Origin: Bradyrhizobium sp. 1
GTDB taxonomy: Bacteria > Pseudomonadota > Alphaproteobacteria > Rhizobiales > Xanthobacteraceae
Assembly: GCF_023073315.1 (NCBI RefSeq)
Contig: NZ_JADPJH010000026.1
Coordinates: forward strand, 12,485 to 76,484
Length of the DNA stretch: 64,000 nt
Direction: 5' to 3'
How positions within the stretch are numbered: the stretch's first letter is position 1; every line of letters starts with the position of its first letter. The notes below the pieces were generated by a model. That model was not told the DNA's origin. It was given only the letters and a program-made list of their open reading frames with translations, and did no database searches. The position numbers were made by a program, and so were the translations under genes. Shown piece by piece: positions 28,538 through 35,977 of the stretch.

Positions 28538-29260
28538 TTACGCCACGCTCTCCAGAAACGCCTCTTCCGCGGCATGCACCGCATCGGGCGTGCCGACATG
28601 CATCCAGACGCCGTCGAGGCGCAGGCCGAACAGCCGCTCCTGCTCGCCCGCGCGGTCGAACATCTTTGTCAGCGAGAACTCGCCCTGCGGCGCGTCCGCG
28701 AAGATCGTCGGCGACAGGATCGCGGCGCCCGCGTAGACGAACGGAACGATCTCTTTTTCCTTGCGCTTGCGCAGCGCACCGTCGGCGAGCATGCCGTAAT
28801 CGCCGCGGCCGCTATAGCCGATGCTGGTCGCGGTCGGCGCCATCAGCAGCAGGATGTCCATGCGCTCGGGGTCGAAGTTTTCGGCAAGCCGCGCCAGATT
28901 GGAACGCACGCCGTCGATCCACAGCGTATCGGAATTGACGTGGAAGAACGGGGCGTCGCCGAGCAGCGGCAGCGCCTTGACCACGCCGCCGCCGGTGCCG
29001 AGCACCTGGTCGCGCTCGTCGGAGATGGTCACGCGCGGAAGCTGGCGCGATGCGGTGTGATCGATGATCTGGTCCGGCAGGTAGTGCACGTTGACCACCG
29101 CCTCGGTCACACCGGCGTGGCCGAGCTTGTCGAGCACATGGTCGAGCAGCGGCTGGCCGGCGACCGGCACCATCGGCTTCGGCATCTTGTCCGTCAACGG
29201 ACGCATGCGCAGGCCGAACCCTGCGGCGAGCACCATGGCTTTGGTCGGCTTGACGGACAT
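28538..29260 (-). CDS. murU: N-acetylmuramate-1-phosphate uridylyltransferase-like nucleotidyltransferase
   Basis: A 240-residue sugar nucleotidyltransferase with the signature 'MVLAAGFGLRMRPLTDKMPK' at the N terminus and 'VLGTGGGVVKAL' for nucleotide binding. The genomic link to the AmgK-type kinase two genes upstream makes MurU the most likely identity: it would turn MurNAc-1-phosphate into UDP-MurNAc, bypassing de novo synthesis and fosfomycin inhibition. The start at 29260 matches family N termini; upstream in-frame sequence is not conserved. Confidence 0.82.
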   Translation of the reverse strand: MSVKPTKAMVLAAGFGLRMRPLTDKMPKPMVPVAGQPLLDHVLDKLGHAGVTEAVVNVHYLPDQIIDHTASRQLPRVTISDERDQVLGTGGGVVKALPLLGDAPFFHVNSDTLWIDGVRSNLARLAENFDPERMDILLLMAPTATSIGYSGRGDYGMLADGALRKRKEKEIVPFVYAGAAILSPTIFADAPQGEFSLTKMFDRAGEQERLFGLRLDGVWMHVGTPDAVHAAEEAFLESVA

Positions 29261-29399
29261 CCTTTGCTTTCTCAGATTCTTCTGTCTCGAACCAATTGAT
29301 TTCGCGTTTGCAGCAATCCTAGCACGGGACTCAATCAGCCGCACCGCGTCTTGACCGCCTTAATCACCTGCGGTGACGGTTGTGCGACGGGTGTTGCCG

Positions 29400-29714
29400 T
29401 CACGCCCCAACGGTTGTGGAGCGCGCCTTTTTCTTGTCGCCGATCTTCAGGAAATTGACTCCGATCTGGTCGCCATTGACCCAGGCCAGCTCGCAACGCC
29501 GGTACGCCAACCCGGTGGACGACAGCAGAAGAAAGAATTCCTTCAGATGCAGGCCTTCGACCGAACCGTCGATGGTCAGCTTGGCGCCGCTCTCGGAGAC
29601 GTCCTCCATGGTGCATTCGCGCCGCCATGTGCCGTCGATACCCATCATCTGGGCCGGTATCCCGCGCTCGAAAACAACCCGGCTGTTGCCACGCTGGTCC
29701 GTCTTGACCGCCAT
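29400..29714 (-). CDS. PilZ domain protein, putative cyclic-di-GMP binder
   Basis: A 104-residue protein that is essentially a single PilZ domain. The arginine-containing N-terminal loop (QRGNSRVVFERG) and the downstream 'DVSESGAKL' match the bipartite c-di-GMP-binding motif, although the first part has QR rather than the usual RR. It begins at 29714 after unrelated upstream reading frame. Its place between tsaE-amgK and murU suggests co-transcription with wall-recycling genes; a functional link is unproven. Confidence 0.82.
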   Translation of the reverse strand: MAVKTDQRGNSRVVFERGIPAQMMGIDGTWRRECTMEDVSESGAKLTIDGSVEGLHLKEFFLLLSSTGLAYRRCELAWVNGDQIGVNFLKIGDKKKARSTTVGA

Positions 29715-29790
29715 CTGCCTTGCTCCAGCCCCGTATTTATCCGGCGACCTGCGGGCGATGATACCGATGCGATGGCTAACAGCCGGTAAA

Positions 29791-31317
29791 TCAGGTTCCG
29801 GATCGGGGCGGCGGGACGTTGGCGAGATACCAGTCGCGCAAATGCTCAAGCGCCGGATGCGCCAGCGAGCGCTGAAGATAGGTCCAGATCCGCGGCTGGT
29901 GGCGCAGATAATGCGGCTTACCGTCGCGGCGGTTGAGCCGGGCGAAGGTGCCGAGCAGGCGGGTGTTCCGCTGCGCCGACATGATGGCGTAGAGCTCGGC
30001 GAAGCCGGCCGGATCGAAGCTCGCATCGTCAGCACGCCGCGCCTTGATGTAGCGCGACAGCAGCGTCAGCTCGATGTTTTCGGGCACGTCGATGCGGGCG
30101 TCCTGGAGCAGCGACACCACGTCGTAGGATTTCGGCCCGAGCACGGTGTCCTGGAAATCGATCACGCCGACGCGCGAGATGCCTGAGCGGTCGCCAAGCC
30201 AGATCAAATTGGGCGAGTGATAGTCGCGAATGATCCACGTCTTCGGCGCGGCCAGCGGCTTCTTCAGCAGCTCACGCCATATCGCGAAGAATTCCGCGCG
30301 TTTCTCCTCGCTCAGTGGCGCGTTGCGATCGGGCAGATACCATTCCGGCATCAGTCCGATTTCGATCAGCATCGCCTCGATGTCGAAGACGGGAATGGCG
30401 TAGCTCTGCCCGTCCAGCGGCAGCGTCTCCGGCAGCGTCTTGCCGTGCAGCACAGCGAGCACGTCGGTCGCGGCTTCGTAGCGCTCGGGTATCGGTCGCG
30501 GCGGATCGCCCTCGACCACGCCCTCGATGCCGAAGTCCTCGCTGATCAGGAAGCCGTGGTCGAGATCGACATGGTGGATCGCGGGCGCGGAGATTCCTTG
30601 CGCACGCAGGCCTTCATCGATCGCGACGAACGGTCTGACGTTTTCGGCCAGATGCACCGCGGCGCTATAGGATTTTCCGCTGTACATCGCGGCGCCGTCG
30701 GGGCGCTGCGGAGAGTTCATGAGGATGACGATCTCGTCGTCGCGCACCAATCTCGCATAGGAGCGCGTCGAGGCATCGCCGGCCATGCGCTTGCGCGTTG
30801 AATCCATATAGCCGGATGCGTCAAGGAATTCGCGCAGCGCCTTCAGCCGTGCGACGATGGCGGCGGCCTTGCCGTAACCGGTGATGTCGGCGGCGCGCGC
30901 ATTCGAGCCCAGCGCCGGCCGGTGCGTCAGGACGATGTCGATGCGATCCCCAGGCATCGCCGATGGCGCACGCTCCGGCCATTCGATCAGGACCAGCGTG
31001 GCATCGGGCAGCGGCGACAGCCCGATCTCCTCGAGCTCACTCTCGTCCTCGACGCGGTAGAGATCGGCATGCATCACCGGAAACGGCGGCAGCTCGTAGC
31101 CCTGCACCAGGGTGAAGGTCGGGCTCGGCACTTCGAGTTCGTCGTCGCCGGCGAGGTAGCGAATCATCGCGCGCGCCGCGGCAGTCTTGCCCGCGCCGAG
31201 ATCGCCGGTGAGCGTGATGACATCGCCGGGGCCGACCAGCAGCGCGAGGTCGGCCATCAATTGCGCAGTCGCCGTCTCGTTGTGAAGCGCGACGGAGAAT
31301 GTGGTGGGCGCGATCAT
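29791..31317 (-). CDS. Fusion of TsaE ATPase and AmgK-type sugar kinase
   Basis: The 508-residue protein joins two enzymes. Residues 1-150 are TsaE, the ATPase of the tRNA threonylcarbamoyladenosine complex, with Walker A GDLGAGKT at 38-45. Residues about 165-508 form an aminoglycoside-phosphotransferase-like kinase with 'IRDYHSPNLIWLGD' (catalytic Asp-x-His-x2-Asn region) and 'VIDFQDTVLGPKSYD' (metal-binding Asp). The second half resembles AmgK, which phosphorylates MurNAc at the anomeric position for MurU. The same fusion is common in alphaproteobacteria. It overlaps the upstream kinase gene by 4 bp. Confidence 0.88.
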   Translation of the reverse strand: MIAPTTFSVALHNETATAQLMADLALLVGPGDVITLTGDLGAGKTAAARAMIRYLAGDDELEVPSPTFTLVQGYELPPFPVMHADLYRVEDESELEEIGLSPLPDATLVLIEWPERAPSAMPGDRIDIVLTHRPALGSNARAADITGYGKAAAIVARLKALREFLDASGYMDSTRKRMAGDASTRSYARLVRDDEIVILMNSPQRPDGAAMYSGKSYSAAVHLAENVRPFVAIDEGLRAQGISAPAIHHVDLDHGFLISEDFGIEGVVEGDPPRPIPERYEAATDVLAVLHGKTLPETLPLDGQSYAIPVFDIEAMLIEIGLMPEWYLPDRNAPLSEEKRAEFFAIWRELLKKPLAAPKTWIIRDYHSPNLIWLGDRSGISRVGVIDFQDTVLGPKSYDVVSLLQDARIDVPENIELTLLSRYIKARRADDASFDPAGFAELYAIMSAQRNTRLLGTFARLNRRDGKPHYLRHQPRIWTYLQRSLAHPALEHLRDWYLANVPPPRSGT

Positions 31318-33818
31318 TCGGCGGCGTCGCGATGCGCCGCCTGGTCGGTCGGGAAGTCGCAGATCACGACCGTGCCCCGGCCGACGATCGAATCCACCCG
31401 CACCTTGCCGCCATGCAGCTCGACGAAGGAGCGCACCAGCGACAGGCCGAGCCCGGCGCCGCGGTGGCGCGAGCCCTGCGAGCGGCTTTCGAACCAGTTG
31501 AACACCTTGTCCTTCATATCGGCAGGTATCCCAGGCCCGGAATCTGTCACAGTGAAGACCACGCTGCGCTCGGTGCGGCGCGCGCTGATGCCGACGGTGG
31601 AATCCTGTGGAGAAAACCCGACGGCGTTGGCGAGGAGGTTATAGAGCACCTGCACCACGCGCTTCTCGTCGCCGACGAAGTTGCCGATATCCGGCGCGAT
31701 CTCGACCTTGAGGCGGATGCGGTCGGTGGCGAGCCGGTCCTGGATGCCCTCGGCGGCGAGCTCGATGGTCTTGCTGACGTCGACCGAGCCGAGTTCCAGC
31801 TTCATCGCGCCGGCGTCGATGGTGGCGAGATCGAGGATGTTGTTGGTCAGCGCCAGCAGCGCATTGGTCGATTTGGTGACGTAGTCGAGATATTCGGCCT
31901 GTTTCGGCGTCAGTGGCCCGGTCGATGGATCGCTGAGGAAATGGGCGAAGCCGATGATGGTGGTGAGCGGCGAGCGCAGCTCGTAGGAGACGTGGTGGAC
32001 GAAATCCACCTTCATCTGGTCGGCGGTCTCCAGCGCCTCGTTGCGTTCGCGCAGCGCGCGCTCGACGTTCTCGGTGTCGGTGATGTCCTGGAACGTCAGC
32101 ATGGTGGCGCCGTCGGGCAGCGGCCGGATCATGCCGTCGAGCACGCTGCCGTCCTTGCGCTCCAGCTTGAGCGGCACGTCGGCGCGGCTCTCGATCGAGG
32201 TGACGGCCTCGCGGATCTGGCGCCAGACCGCGGGATCGTCGAACAGCTGATGGCACCAGCCTTCGACGGTCTGGATATGCGGCTCGTCGCGCATGGCGTC
32301 GCTGGAGAGCTTCCACATCCGCACGAAAGCCGGATTGAACAGCTGCGCCTTGCCATTGCTGCCGAACACCGCGACGCCCTCGGCGAGGCTGTCCAGCGTC
32401 TCGCGCTGGACACGGATCATGCGGTCGAAGCGGCGGGCCAGCTCGAGGCTCTCGGTGACGTCGTCGAACAGATAGGTGACGCCGCCTTCCGGGTTCGGCG
32501 TGGTGACGACGGAGAGCGCGCGGCCGTCGGGCAGATACCAGGTGTCCTTGGCGGCCTCGACCGCGCGATAGGCCTCGTGCAGTTTTACTTTCCAGGCGCG
32601 GAAATCCGGCTGCTCCGGCAGCTTGCGCGCCGCGCGGAGCTGGTCGAGCACGTTGGAATCGTCGGGATTGGCGTCGAGGAAGGTGCGGTCGAGGTCCCAC
32701 AGCCGCCGGTAGGAATCGTTATAGAAGGCGAGCCGGCGATGGCCGTCGAACACGGCGACGCCCGAGGAGAGCTGGTTGAGCGTGCGGCGATGGGCTTCCG
32801 CCATCCGCACCAGCGCTGAGCTCAGCCCGTCGGCTTCGCTGGCGTCGATGGCAACGCCGACACTGCCGCTGCCGACATTGACGGCGCGCACGTCATAGAT
32901 GCGCCGCTCGCCGCCGATCACGATCGGCAGCCGCGAGGTGAAATTGGCGGCATCCTTCAGCCCCCGCTCCATCGCGGTGCGGTCGGCGCTGTCGAGCAGC
33001 TCGAGCTTGCGTTCCTGGGCGTCGGTGACGCTGTTGGCTTCGGTCGCGCGCACATAGGCCGGATTGGCGAAAGTCAGCGCGCCGTTCTCGCCCTTGGCCC
33101 AGATCGGCCACGGCGCAGCGCTGGCGAAGCCGCGCAGCATCTCGGTTTCATCGGAGAGCGCCTTGTAGCGAAGATTGGTTTCGGCCAGATCGCGGCGCAG
33201 GCCTGAGAGTTCGCGAATCCGGACAATGGCTTGGCCGCCGATGGCGCGGCCGAGCGCTTCCAGCGTGCGACCGTTGGCGGTAGTCAGCGTGAGCTGGAAG
33301 CCATCGCCGCGGTCGCGCAGCGCATCGACGGCGTGGTCCATCTGCAGCGCGGGTTCCGGTGGCAGCCAGGTTCCGAATGCGAGCACGCGTTGCGGCGTGG
33401 GATCGCGCGGCAGCACCATCGCGATGTCGCCGGAAATCTGCGCGCGGTCGTCGCCGGCCGGCCACGAGATCAGGATCTGCGGCTCGGCGAACAGCAGCGC
33501 GCCGTAGCGGTCGGCCTGAAGCTGCAGTTCCCCGATGCGCGCGCGCAACCGCGCCTCGGTCTTCGCCTTGCCCACGCGCGTGCGCATCAACAGGATCGCG
33601 GCGACGACCGAGAAGCCAAGCAAGGAGAGCGCGGTGGCCAGCACCGCGAGTTCCTGCCGGTTGAAGTCCAGCATGATCGAGAGTGTGTCGAGGAAGTCGG
33701 CGGCTTCAGCCGGCGCAGCCGGCAGCAGCGCTGCGAGAGCGCCGCCCAGCAGGCCGTTGCGCGCCAACGAGGTGCACGACAACAGCGTCCGACGCATCGA
33801 CACGATCACGCCTGACAT
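31314..33818 (-). CDS. divL: DivL-like PAS-domain kinase with Tyr in place of the phospho-histidine
   Basis: This 834-residue protein has an N-terminal signal/anchor region and a membrane segment at about 56-78, several PAS-like regions between 110 and 585, a dimerisation helix and a complete ATPase domain (N box 'NLLANAVGFSP' near 727, DSGPGIP near 759, GAGLGLSLV near 787). The H box reads 'HVSYELRSPLTT': residue 612, normally the phosphorylated His, is Tyr (codon TAC at 31985-31983 on the minus strand). Caulobacter DivL has exactly this substitution and regulates CckA, so divL is the likely identity. Its last 4 bp overlap tsaE-amgK. Confidence 0.8.
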   Translation of the reverse strand: MSGVIVSMRRTLLSCTSLARNGLLGGALAALLPAAPAEAADFLDTLSIMLDFNRQELAVLATALSLLGFSVVAAILLMRTRVGKAKTEARLRARIGELQLQADRYGALLFAEPQILISWPAGDDRAQISGDIAMVLPRDPTPQRVLAFGTWLPPEPALQMDHAVDALRDRGDGFQLTLTTANGRTLEALGRAIGGQAIVRIRELSGLRRDLAETNLRYKALSDETEMLRGFASAAPWPIWAKGENGALTFANPAYVRATEANSVTDAQERKLELLDSADRTAMERGLKDAANFTSRLPIVIGGERRIYDVRAVNVGSGSVGVAIDASEADGLSSALVRMAEAHRRTLNQLSSGVAVFDGHRRLAFYNDSYRRLWDLDRTFLDANPDDSNVLDQLRAARKLPEQPDFRAWKVKLHEAYRAVEAAKDTWYLPDGRALSVVTTPNPEGGVTYLFDDVTESLELARRFDRMIRVQRETLDSLAEGVAVFGSNGKAQLFNPAFVRMWKLSSDAMRDEPHIQTVEGWCHQLFDDPAVWRQIREAVTSIESRADVPLKLERKDGSVLDGMIRPLPDGATMLTFQDITDTENVERALRERNEALETADQMKVDFVHHVSYELRSPLTTIIGFAHFLSDPSTGPLTPKQAEYLDYVTKSTNALLALTNNILDLATIDAGAMKLELGSVDVSKTIELAAEGIQDRLATDRIRLKVEIAPDIGNFVGDEKRVVQVLYNLLANAVGFSPQDSTVGISARRTERSVVFTVTDSGPGIPADMKDKVFNWFESRSQGSRHRGAGLGLSLVRSFVELHGGKVRVDSIVGRGTVVICDFPTDQAAHRDAAE

Positions 33819-34008
33819 AGTTGCCCCAAGACCGCACAGATTTACGCGCGACGACCCCCGTCACGCGCGAATCAAACGACAATACCCCCACCGTGACTCC
33901 AGCGGTAAGAGTCCAGATCGTGAACGCAAAGGCGGTCCCAAAAAAATGCGGGGCTCGGGTTCCCATCCACGTGGTTCTTCGGGATGATTCGGCTGAAGCT
34001 GCCGTGCG

Positions 34009-34467
34009 TTAGCGGCCGGTCGAGCCGAAACCGCCGGCGCCGCGATCGGTGGCCGACAATGTTGCGACGGGAACCAGCGCGGCCTGCACCACGGGCGCGA
34101 TCACCATCTGCGCGATGCGCTCGCCGCGCTTGATCACGAACGGGGCCGCGCCGTGGTTGATCAGGATCACCTTGATCTCACCGCGATAGTCCGCGTCGAT
34201 CGTGCCGGGTGAATTCAGCACGGTGACGCCGTGCTTGGCGGCAAGCCCCGAGCGCGGGCGGATCTGCGCCTCGTGCCCGGGCGGCAACGCGATCGCAAGC
34301 CCCGTCGGCACCAGCGCGTATTGGCCGGGGGCGAGCGCCATCGGCTCGCTATCCGGCACCGCGGCCATTAAATCGAGGCCGGCGGCTTCCGCGGTCTGAT
34401 AGGCCGGCAGCGGCAGGCCCTCGGCGTGGGCGAGCTGCTGCAGTTCGACCGTGACTTTCGTGCTCAA
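34009..34467 (-). CDS. dut: Deoxyuridine 5'-triphosphate nucleotidohydrolase
   Basis: The 152-residue trimeric dUTPase hydrolyses dUTP to dUMP and keeps uracil out of DNA. Conserved motifs include 'PRSGLAAKHGVTVLNSPGT', 'DADYRGEIKV', 'RIAQMVIAPV' and the C-terminal 'RGAGGFGSTG'. It overlaps coaBC by 4 bp, a linkage seen in many proteobacteria. Confidence 0.96.
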   Translation of the reverse strand: MSTKVTVELQQLAHAEGLPLPAYQTAEAAGLDLMAAVPDSEPMALAPGQYALVPTGLAIALPPGHEAQIRPRSGLAAKHGVTVLNSPGTIDADYRGEIKVILINHGAAPFVIKRGERIAQMVIAPVVQAALVPVATLSATDRGAGGFGSTGR

Positions 34468-35918
34468 GATGCCGGCTCCAGGGCTTTGTCGTCCAAGGAT
34501 TTGCCGGTCACGCTTTTTGCGACATGCGCGACCAGTTCGATGGCGACCTGTTCCTTGGTCATCACCGGCCAGGAATCAACTGCAATCTCGCCGTCCTTGC
34601 GGGTTATCAAATGCACGGTGTTGCGATCGCCGCCCATCACGCCGGTGGCGGGCGAGACGTCGTTGGCGACGATCCAGTCGCAGCCCTTGCGCACAAGTTT
34701 CGATTTGGCGTTGTCGACGAGGTGCTCGGTCTCGGCGGCAAAGCCGATCACCAGCCCCGGGCGCTTGTCGGTCAGCTTCGAGATCGTGGCGAGGATGTCG
34801 GGGTTCTCGACCAACTGAAGCGGCGGCATGCCGGCCGAACTCTTCTTCAGTTTCTGCTCGCCTTCATTGACGACGCGCCAGTCGGCGACGGCCGCAGCGA
34901 AGATCGCGATGTCGGCGGGGAGCGAGGCCTGCACCTGCTCCAGCATCTGCCGCGCCGATTCGACGTGCTTCACCGTCACACCAGCGGGATCGTTGAGATC
35001 GACCGGGCCGCTGACCAAAATCACCTCGGCGCCGGCGGCCTGCGCGGCGGCGGCAATCGCAAAACCCTGCTTGCCGGAGGAGCGGTTGGCGATATAGCGC
35101 ACCGGATCGATGGGCTCATGCGTCGGGCCTGCGGTGATCAGCACGCGCTTGCCGGCGAGCGGGCGCGGCACCGGTGGCCGCAGCAGGCGCTCGGCGGCGG
35201 CGGTGATCTCGATCGCCTCGGACATGCGGCCGGTTCCTGCTTCGCCCGCCTCGGCCATCTCGCCGGAATTCGGCCCGACCAGCACCACGCCGTCGCGCTG
35301 GAGCTGCGCGACGTTGCGGCGCGTCGCAGCGTTGTTCCACATCAGCGGATTCATCGCCGGCGCCAGCAGGATCTTTCGGTTGGTCGCGAGCAGGATCGCG
35401 CTAGCGAGATCGTCGGCATGACCATTCGCCATTTTCGCCATCAGGTCGGCGGTGGCGGGCGCCACTACGATCATGTCGCAGTCGCGTGCCAGGCGGATAT
35501 GGCCGGCGTCGAACTCGCTCTGGGGATCGAACAGATCGGTATAGACGCGCTCATGCGAGAGTGCGCTCACCGCCAGCGGCGTGACGAATTGCTGCGCCGC
35601 CGTGGTCAGCACGCAGCGGACCTCGATGCGGCGTTCCTTCAGCCGGCGGATCAGGTCGAGCGACTTGTAGGCAGCGATGCCGCCGCCGATGATCAGGGTG
35701 ACGCTGGCCTCAGGAACGGCGCCGGTGCGTTGGGGCGTGGGGGCGGTGGATGCCGCAGGCGGCGCCGAAAACGGCGTCAGCGGCTCTTCGCGGCCCTCGA
35801 TCAGCTCGCCCAGGATGACCCGGACCTCTTCCTCGACCGATCTGCGGTTCTTCGCCGAGCGCAGACGCAGATAGGTCTTGATGCCCTCATCGAGCTTGCG
35901 GATGGTCAGGCTTGCCAC
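34464..35918 (-). CDS. coaBC: CoaBC with an N-terminal FitA-like ribbon-helix-helix domain
   Basis: The bifunctional enzyme makes 4'-phosphopantetheine from phosphopantothenate and cysteine. Residues about 71-255 are the flavin decarboxylase CoaC (GGGIAAYKS, 'AGHIRLARDCD', 'PAMNPLMW'); 256-484 are the ligase CoaB ('TAGPTHEPIDPVRYIANRSS', 'KLKKSS'). Residues 1-42 (MASLTIRKLDEGIKTYLRLR and onward) form a ribbon-helix-helix domain closely resembling FitA antitoxins, joined by a Pro/Ala linker. The GTG at 35918 is chosen because GGAGGG sits just upstream and the domain starts with MASLTIR. The active-site Cys of E. coli CoaC (in ACGDIG) is absent (AEAGEAG). Two tandem palindromes precede the gene. 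Confidence 0.9.
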   Translation of the reverse strand: MASLTIRKLDEGIKTYLRLRSAKNRRSVEEEVRVILGELIEGREEPLTPFSAPPAASTAPTPQRTGAVPEASVTLIIGGGIAAYKSLDLIRRLKERRIEVRCVLTTAAQQFVTPLAVSALSHERVYTDLFDPQSEFDAGHIRLARDCDMIVVAPATADLMAKMANGHADDLASAILLATNRKILLAPAMNPLMWNNAATRRNVAQLQRDGVVLVGPNSGEMAEAGEAGTGRMSEAIEITAAAERLLRPPVPRPLAGKRVLITAGPTHEPIDPVRYIANRSSGKQGFAIAAAAQAAGAEVILVSGPVDLNDPAGVTVKHVESARQMLEQVQASLPADIAIFAAAVADWRVVNEGEQKLKKSSAGMPPLQLVENPDILATISKLTDKRPGLVIGFAAETEHLVDNAKSKLVRKGCDWIVANDVSPATGVMGGDRNTVHLITRKDGEIAVDSWPVMTKEQVAIELVAHVAKSVTGKSLDDKALEPAS

Positions 35919-35937
35919 GACGCCCTCCAGCACGGAA

Positions 35938-35977
35938 TGATAGCGATGCTATCAACCCTGTGATTGCAATGCAATCA
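35938..35977. promoter_or_regulatory. Two tandem 17-bp palindromes upstream of coaBC, candidate operators
   Basis: TGATAGCGATGCTATCA (35938-35954) and TGATTGCAATGCAATCA (35961-35977) agree at 14 of 17 positions and have 7-bp inverted arms around a 3-bp centre. Their centres are 23 bp apart. They lie 20 to 59 bases upstream of the coaBC GTG and overlap the ubiB stop. TGCTATCA is the half-site bound by gonococcal FitA. A possible minus-strand promoter (TTGCAA, 18 bp, CGCTAT) would be covered by both. Confidence 0.65.

Noticed and set aside
33821..34012. Small gene between divL and dut
   Set aside because: Frames on both strands are short, lack a ribosome-binding site or homology, and the region is simply the divL promoter side.
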